From Mycolicibacterium sp. YH-1 (GTDB lineage Bacteria > Actinomycetota > Actinomycetes > Mycobacteriales > Mycobacteriaceae): DNA of 64,000 bases. Positions 59,697-64,000 of the stretch are shown piece after piece. Position 1 is the stretch's first letter. Each line of letters starts with the position of its first letter. The DNA lies in assembly GCF_022557175.1 (NCBI RefSeq), contig NZ_CP092915.1:6634001-6698000 (forward strand), written 5' to 3'. The notes under the pieces were generated by a model. It did no database searches and was not told the DNA's origin. It saw only the letters and a program-made list of their open reading frames with translations. The translations under genes and the position numbers were made by a program.

Positions 59697-60943
59697 AACC
59701 CCCTATGCACCGCATCGCCGTGCTGGTCGGCGCACTCGCGCTCCTCGCAGGCTGTTCGAACTCCACCGAGTCAGGCACGCAGACATCGGAATCCGAGTCG
59801 AGCACACCGGCCAGTTCCGCCGACGCCGAGCCGTCGGCGGCAACCCCGATGCTGGGGCGCGTTCTCGCCGCTCCGATCCCCGTACCCGCCACCGACGGCA
59901 AGGTGCACCTGGCCTACGAGCTGAACCTGACCAACTCCCTCGGGCAGGAGATAACTGTGGAGTCGGTCACCGTCAACGCCGGTGACAGGAAGCTGCTCTC
60001 ACTCTCCGGCGATGACCTGGCCGATAAAACCCGCATCCTCGGCGCGCCCGATCCGACAACCAAGTTCGGCCCCGCGCAGAGCGGCCTCGTATGGCTGGAC
60101 GTGGTGATTGACGGCGCCGAGGGCGCCACACCCGCAGTGCCGGAAGAACTCTCACACACCGTCGTGGTCAACCTGACCAAGCCCATGCCGCCCATCATGC
60201 CGGCCACCGTGGCCGAGGACATCGCCAAGGTCACGGTCTCCACGCACAAACCGGCAGTCATCGCACCGCCGCTCGACGGCCCGAACTGGCTGTCCGCCAA
60301 CAGCTGCTGTGACGTCATGACGCCACACCGGATGGCGGCGAACCCGCTCAACGGCGAGCTGTGGATCTCCGAGCGGTTCGGCATCGACTATCTCCAGTTC
60401 GGCGAGGACGGCACCGCCTTCCGCGGTGACGGCACCAAGAACGAGAGCTACCAGTTCTTCGGTGACGACATCTACGCCGTGGCCGACGGCCCCGTCGTAT
60501 CGGTGCTTGACGGGATGCCCGAGCAGGTCCCCCTCACGGATGCCACCGGCCTCAAGGTCGAGGAGTACGGCGGCAACCACGTCGTACAGGACATCGGCGG
60601 CGGCAACTACGCCTTCTACGCCCACCTGAAGACCGGCTCGGTCAAGGTCAAGCCCGGCGACAAGCTCAGCACCGGGCAGGTGCTCGGAAACCTTGGTAAC
60701 AGTGGCAATTCGTCTGCACCGCACCTGCACTTCCACGTCATGGACGGTCCTGATTTCCTCAAGGCCAACGGTCTGCCCTTCGTCTTCGACTCCTTCAAGC
60801 TCGACGGCCGGATGGTCTCGCAGGACGACGTGGTTCCACTACTGGAGGGCAAGCCGATCAACCTGGAGCCAGGCTTTGCGCCACGCGACGAAACCAATGT
60901 CAGCCCGCTGGTCCTGGACGTGATGACCTATGACCTCGGCTAG
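59693..60943 (+). CDS. M23-family peptidase-like lipoprotein
   Basis: A 416-residue exported protein. The signal peptide ends in the lipobox LLAGC (Cys about 21), followed by a Ser/Thr/Glu-rich linker. About 50-180 is a beta-rich domain (VHLAYELNLTNSLGQEITVESV). About 205-360 is an M23/LytM-like domain: first His in TPHRMAAN, Asp further on, and SAPHLHFHVMD with the HxH zinc motif; GDKLSTGQVLGNLGNSGN precedes it, as in active LytM enzymes. It may cut peptidoglycan cross-bridges or act as a degenerate adaptor. Coupled to the flippase-like gene and overlapping the DUF3054 gene by 14 bp. Confidence 0.82.
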   Translation: MKPPMHRIAVLVGALALLAGCSNSTESGTQTSESESSTPASSADAEPSAATPMLGRVLAAPIPVPATDGKVHLAYELNLTNSLGQEITVESVTVNAGDRKLLSLSGDDLADKTRILGAPDPTTKFGPAQSGLVWLDVVIDGAEGATPAVPEELSHTVVVNLTKPMPPIMPATVAEDIAKVTVSTHKPAVIAPPLDGPNWLSANSCCDVMTPHRMAANPLNGELWISERFGIDYLQFGEDGTAFRGDGTKNESYQFFGDDIYAVADGPVVSVLDGMPEQVPLTDATGLKVEEYGGNHVVQDIGGGNYAFYAHLKTGSVKVKPGDKLSTGQVLGNLGNSGNSSAPHLHFHVMDGPDFLKANGLPFVFDSFKLDGRMVSQDDVVPLLEGKPINLEPGFAPRDETNVSPLVLDVMTYDLG

Positions 60944-61307
60944 CCCGACCACGGCCCGCACCGTCGCCGTGGCGGCGGTGCTCGACATCGTGTGCGTGCT
61001 GGTGTTCGCCAGCGTCGGCCGCCGCAGTCACGACGAGGGACTCACCCTCGCAGGGATTGCCGAGACGGCGTGGCCGTTCCTGACAGGAACAGCACTGGGC
61101 TGGTTGGTGATACGCGGCTGGCAGCGCCCGGCGGCGTTGTTCCCGACTGGACTGGCGGTGTGGGTGGCGACTGTTGTCGTCGGGATGGCGTTGCGAAAGC
61201 TCACCGGCCAGGGCACAGCCATCAGCTTTGTGGTGGTTGCCTCGATCGCGACCGCCATCGTGCTACTCGGCTGGCGCGGCGTCGCAGCCGCCCTTGCTCG
61301 CCGCTGA
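60930..61307 (+). CDS. DUF3054 membrane protein
   Basis: A 125-residue protein with four predicted transmembrane helices. Typical family pieces: AAVLDIVCVLVFASVGRRSHDEG, TAWPFLTGTALGWLV, and AVWVATVVVGMALRKLTGQGTAISFVVVA. Function unknown. The start lies inside the M23 gene (14-bp overlap), and the last 86 bp overlap the convergent histidine kinase gene. Confidence 0.82.
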   Translation: MTSASPTTARTVAVAAVLDIVCVLVFASVGRRSHDEGLTLAGIAETAWPFLTGTALGWLVIRGWQRPAALFPTGLAVWVATVVVGMALRKLTGQGTAISFVVVASIATAIVLLGWRGVAAALARR

Positions 61308-62673
61308 CCGACTCGTCTCGCTCCGAATCCTGCTCGCGCACAGGAGAGGTCGATAGCGTCAGGGTGCCACGCAAGCCACCCATCGGGCTGTCGGACAACG
61401 CGAACGAGCCGCCGTGCAGTTCCGCCTGCTGCGACACCAGTGCCAAGCCCAGTCCCGACCCGCCGGGCGCTGCGGTGCTGCCCCTGGCGAACCGACCCAT
61501 GACGGCGTCGTGCTCCTCGGCGGGCAGCCCGCGGCCGTTGTCGTCAACCACAATGGTCAGCACCTCGGCCGCGTCATCGCCGACTGTCCTCTCACGACGC
61601 GCCGCCAGCACGATACGGGTGGCTCCACCGTGCGCAATCGCGTTGCGCACCAAGTTGTCCACGGCCAGTCGTAACCCACCAGGCCAGCCCCATATGGTGC
61701 CGATGTCCTCACCGGCCTCCACGACGATGTCCACCACACCGTCCTTCGCGTTCTCCCGTGCCACCCGGTCGAGCATGTCGGTGATGTCGATGACCTCACG
61801 GTCCTTGGCCTGGGCGAGTTGACCCGACGCGAGCTGACCCAGTGCGGTGATGATCGCCTCAACGCGACGTTGGGCACGGGCCAGGTCAGCCACGACCTCA
61901 TCGCGTTCGTCGGCCGGCAGGTCGTGGATGCGCAGCGTGTCCAGGTCTGCCCGCATCGCCGTCAACGGGGTGCGCAGCTCGTGTGCGGCGTTGGCCGCGA
62001 AATCCTGTGCGGCTTGCAGCGAATTGGTGGTCGCCTGTTGCGCGGCGGCCAATCTGCTCAGCATGTCGACCATGGCGTCGGATAACTCCTCGGCCTCCCT
62101 CACACCCGTGACAGCCTCGATGTGTTCGGTGCCCTTGCCCAACCGCATCGTCTGCGCGGTCAGTCTGCGCAGGGGGCGGATCGCTGGACCCGCAAGCAAC
62201 CAGCCAAGCCCACCGGCGACCAGCACGGTGAACACCCCAACGGCCGCATAGACCGGAATCCTGGCCGGGCTCAACAGAATACTGTCGGTTCTGATGCCCA
62301 CCGACACGAGCACGCCACCCTGCTGGTCCATGGGGATGGTGCGCACCCGGTACTCGAGTCCGTTCACCTCAACCGAGGCCGTGCCGGTCGAGAGACGAGG
62401 CAGCTGAAACCCGCGTTGAAACACCACCTGCCCCGACGAGCGCGACCGGCCGGTGGTCAGAACACCGCGGCTCGGATCGCTGAGCTGTTCGGGATACATG
62501 CTGGCGTCGACGATCGAGTCGAGGCGCCGATCAAGTTGCACCGCATCGTTGTTGGCCAACACCACCGACGTCAGCACGGTGAAGACCGCCACCACGGCGG
62601 AAGCCGCGGCCGCCGCCGCCAACGCGACCCGCGTTCGCAGCGACGCGGATCGGAGAAACCGTGGCCAGCGCAC
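61222..62673 (-). CDS. sensor histidine kinase (PrrB-like)
   Basis: A 483-residue membrane kinase starting GTG directly after the regulator's stop (TAGGTG). TM1 is near 13-38 (VALAAAAAASAVVAVFTVLTSVVL), an extracellular sensor domain follows, and TM2 lies near 160-178. Then come HAMP, the H-box FAANAAHELRTPLTAM, the N-box NLVRNAIAHGG, and the G-boxes VDDNGRGLPAEEH and GSGLGLALVSQQAELHGG. Sequence resembles PrrB of M. tuberculosis. The C-terminal ~37 residues (REQDSERDESVSGEQGRLRR onward) are basic, beyond the usual kinase end, and are encoded opposite the DUF3054 gene. Confidence 0.88.
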   Translation of the reverse strand: MRWPRFLRSASLRTRVALAAAAAASAVVAVFTVLTSVVLANNDAVQLDRRLDSIVDASMYPEQLSDPSRGVLTTGRSRSSGQVVFQRGFQLPRLSTGTASVEVNGLEYRVRTIPMDQQGGVLVSVGIRTDSILLSPARIPVYAAVGVFTVLVAGGLGWLLAGPAIRPLRRLTAQTMRLGKGTEHIEAVTGVREAEELSDAMVDMLSRLAAAQQATTNSLQAAQDFAANAAHELRTPLTAMRADLDTLRIHDLPADERDEVVADLARAQRRVEAIITALGQLASGQLAQAKDREVIDITDMLDRVARENAKDGVVDIVVEAGEDIGTIWGWPGGLRLAVDNLVRNAIAHGGATRIVLAARRERTVGDDAAEVLTIVVDDNGRGLPAEEHDAVMGRFARGSTAAPGGSGLGLALVSQQAELHGGSFALSDSPMGGLRGTLTLSTSPVREQDSERDESVSGEQGRLRRRASRVARWRSRSRQPPQS

Positions 62674-63351
62674 CTACGGATCGTGGCGCAGGACGTAGCC
62701 GATCCCGCGCACCGTGTGGATCACCCGGTTGTGCCCATCGCGTTCGAGCTTGCGCCGCAGGTAGCTGATGAACACGTCGGCGACGTTAGTGTCGACGTCG
62801 AAGTCGTAGCCCCACACCAATTCCAGCAGACGCTGCCGGGACAACACCACGCCAGCGTTCTCGGCGAGGATCGCGAGCAGATCGAACTCCCGCTTGGTGA
62901 GTTCGACGCGCTCACCGTCGACGAACACCAGCCGGCGCGCGGTGTCGATGGTGAGCGGACCGACTCGCATGGTGTCCGACGTCGGGTCCGAATGCGACGA
63001 CCGGCGCAAGAGAGCATGCAGGCGCGCGACGAGTTCACCGAGATCGAACGGTTTGGTCAGGTAGTCGTCGGCCCCGGCCTCAAGCCCGGCGATGCGGTCA
63101 TTGACCGTGTCGCGTGCCGACAGCACGCAGATGGGAATGTCGTTGCCGAGCGCACGAAGCGCGGTCACGACGGCCACGCCGTCGAGTTCGGGCATCTGCA
63201 CGTCGAGCACGAGCGCGTCGTGTGTCTCGGTGGAGAGCAGCCGCAACGCTTCCTTGCCGTTCGCCGCGACCCGAACGTCAAAACCGGAGTGCCGCAGTCC
63301 GCGGGAAACCGACGTCCTGACGTCCGGATCGTCGTCGACCATCAGGACCAT
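62674..63351 (-). CDS. OmpR-family response regulator (PrrA-like)
   Basis: A 225-residue regulator. Receiver domain: acidic pocket VDDDPDV, phospho-acceptor Asp50 in [12 protein letters not shown], switch Thr/Ser in VLSAR, Lys in YLTKPF. C-terminal winged helix: [61 protein letters not shown] 63351 fits the family start; a GTG at 63432 would add 27 residues ([12 protein letters not shown]). That upstream stretch contains two hairpins (CCGTCC-N5-GGACGG at 63363-63379 and CCTCCC-N7-GGGAGG at 63393-63411), hinting at a non-coding leader. The pair lies directly behind the haemophore-like gene. Confidence 0.88.
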   Translation of the reverse strand: MVLMVDDDPDVRTSVSRGLRHSGFDVRVAANGKEALRLLSTETHDALVLDVQMPELDGVAVVTALRALGNDIPICVLSARDTVNDRIAGLEAGADDYLTKPFDLGELVARLHALLRRSSHSDPTSDTMRVGPLTIDTARRLVFVDGERVELTKREFDLLAILAENAGVVLSRQRLLELVWGYDFDVDTNVADVFISYLRRKLERDGHNRVIHTVRGIGYVLRHDP

Positions 63352-63437
63352 CCGGCCCGAACCGTCCGTAGTGGACGGATCGGTGCCGGATTCCTCCCCC
63401 CTATTGGGAGGTGCCCCCTGCCGAACCGGCACGGGGA

Positions 63438-63821
63438 TTACGGAATTGCAGGCGCAGGTGCCGTGCCGCAGCGGTTCTTGAGATCGACCAGCGGCTGGCG
63501 GATGCCCGTCAGCTCGGCCTTCACCTGGGGGTTGTTGTTCAGGTAGGTCGAGACCTCTTCGCGGATGTCCTCGCGCTGCTTACCCTCGAGGCTCGTGAAG
63601 AACCAGTTCACGTCGGGATGGGTGAACAGGTACGCCGATGTCGAGGCCGACACGCCTGCGGCCACACCGGCCAGATCTGCCGCCGTGCAGTTCGGCGGGT
63701 TGAGAGCCGGGTCGTCGGCCATGGCAGACGGGATGGCACCGAACAGCATCGCACCGGCGATCGCGCCAGCGCTCGCGACGCCAGCAACCGCACGCCGCCG
63801 ACCAATGGTCGAGAGCAACAT
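63438..63821 (-). CDS. haemophore-type haem-binding protein (Rv0203-like)
   Basis: A 127-residue secreted protein. ATG 63821 has AGGAG 7 nt upstream. The signal peptide is about 1-36 ([20 protein letters not shown]; cleavage near AMA). The mature part is the small all-helical mycobacterial haemophore domain: Cys45 and Cys118 may form a disulphide, and [13 protein letters not shown] places Tyr64 and His68 with the spacing of the Rv0203 haem ligands Tyr59 and His63 (from memory). No histidine is present where Rv0203 has His89. Rv0203 passes haem to MmpL3 and MmpL11. The two-component pair follows 6 bp or more downstream and may be co-transcribed. Confidence 0.8.
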   Translation of the reverse strand: MLLSTIGRRRAVAGVASAGAIAGAMLFGAIPSAMADDPALNPPNCTAADLAGVAAGVSASTSAYLFTHPDVNWFFTSLEGKQREDIREEVSTYLNNNPQVKAELTGIRQPLVDLKNRCGTAPAPAIP

Positions 63822-64000
63822 GATCAAGCTCCTTTATCGAATACTGAGAGGCCGTAACCACGGACGGTTACCGACACAGAAAAGCTAAGCAGAATCGGCG
63901 AAGACTTTCTCCCCTTGCGGTCAACCAATCTTCCTGACGCCCAAAACCCCAGTTCAACGTGTTGGCGGGGAGTCTGGGACGCGTCGCCGAAAGCTAGCCC
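63822..64000. other. right-hand edge, no gene recognised
   Basis: These 179 bases lie upstream of the haemophore-like gene and should hold its promoter. Apart from the AGGAG ribosome site at 63830-63834 (minus strand) I see no convincing operator, repeat or coding frame here. Confidence 0.4.

Noticed and set aside
63363..63411. Riboswitch-like leader of the response regulator
   Set aside because: Only two short hairpins are visible and the stretch may be coding if translation starts at 63432; no known riboswitch core was recognised.
1..64000. CRISPR arrays, rRNA, tRNA genes and insertion sequences
   Set aside because: No regularly spaced repeats, no cloverleaf or rRNA-like stretches and no transposase-like proteins were recognised on reading.

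Overview
The window is GC-rich actinobacterial DNA, almost certainly from a fast-growing Mycobacterium or Mycolicibacterium. The markers are an MmpL3 mycolate transporter beside trmB and a NYN-domain gene, a WS/DGAT wax-ester synthase family protein, a DUF222-HNH (13E12-type) gene, a haemophore-type protein, a RipA/RipB-like peptidase and a GTP-type PEP carboxykinase. From memory, the backbone follows M. tuberculosis Rv0203 to Rv0221 in reverse: lipC and WS/DGAT, then lipW, Rv0216, fadE3, fadD4, pckA, Rv0210, Rv0209, trmB, NYN, mmpL3, then Rv0205, Rv0204c and the Rv0203-like gene. Blocks that I do not associate with that locus sit between these markers.

Layout. 1-6.8 kb: hydrolases, WS/DGAT, a two-domain acyl-CoA dehydrogenase behind a perfect CRP-type site, and a septum-formation-family protein. 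6.8-13.9 kb: a phosphonate (probably 2-aminoethylphosphonate) uptake and breakdown cluster. It has an ABC transporter, a phosphonatase-like HAD enzyme, a FAD oxidase, a PhnZ-like HD oxygenase and a PhnF-like GntR regulator, with a perfect TGGTATAGACCA operator between the divergent units. 14-21.8 kb: a 13E12-type gene, a LipW-like esterase, a lower-GC STAND-type NTPase, an amidohydrolase and a CaiB-type CoA transferase. 21.8-29.1 kb: fatty-acid type metabolism (hotdog hydratase, fadE3, crotonase, fadD4) and pckA. 29.2-36.5 kb: a pair of GTPase-like proteins with degenerate P-loops, trmB, NYN and mmpL3. This MmpL3 carries an unusual insert of about 120 residues that looks like a DUF4190-type membrane module.

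36.5-51.9 kb is a catabolic supercluster: two glutamine-synthetase-like ligases, a PuuD-like gamma-glutamyl hydrolase, an APC permease, a glutaminase, four SDR dehydrogenases, a flavin monooxygenase, an esterase, a DUF1116 protein, a Cys-rich protein of unknown function, a FadR-type regulator and a WhiB protein. Four near-identical 25-bp sites built on CTA-N13-TAG lie in its promoter regions and suggest one regulon. The gene set fits uptake of an amine, capping by gamma-glutamylation, oxidation and cleavage of the carbon skeleton, then removal of the cap; the substrate is unknown.

52-57 kb: a RipB-like peptidase, an lpqS-cysK2-MFS type operon, and a DUF4396 protein and a rhodanese lipoprotein, each preceded by a TACCCCC/GGGGTA palindrome of the CsoR/RicR copper type. 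57-64 kb: an AI-2E family protein, a flippase-like membrane protein, an M23 lipoprotein, a DUF3054 protein, a PrrA/PrrB-like two-component pair and a small haemophore-like protein. No rRNA, tRNA, CRISPR array or insertion sequence was recognised. All family names come from motif reading, not from database searches.
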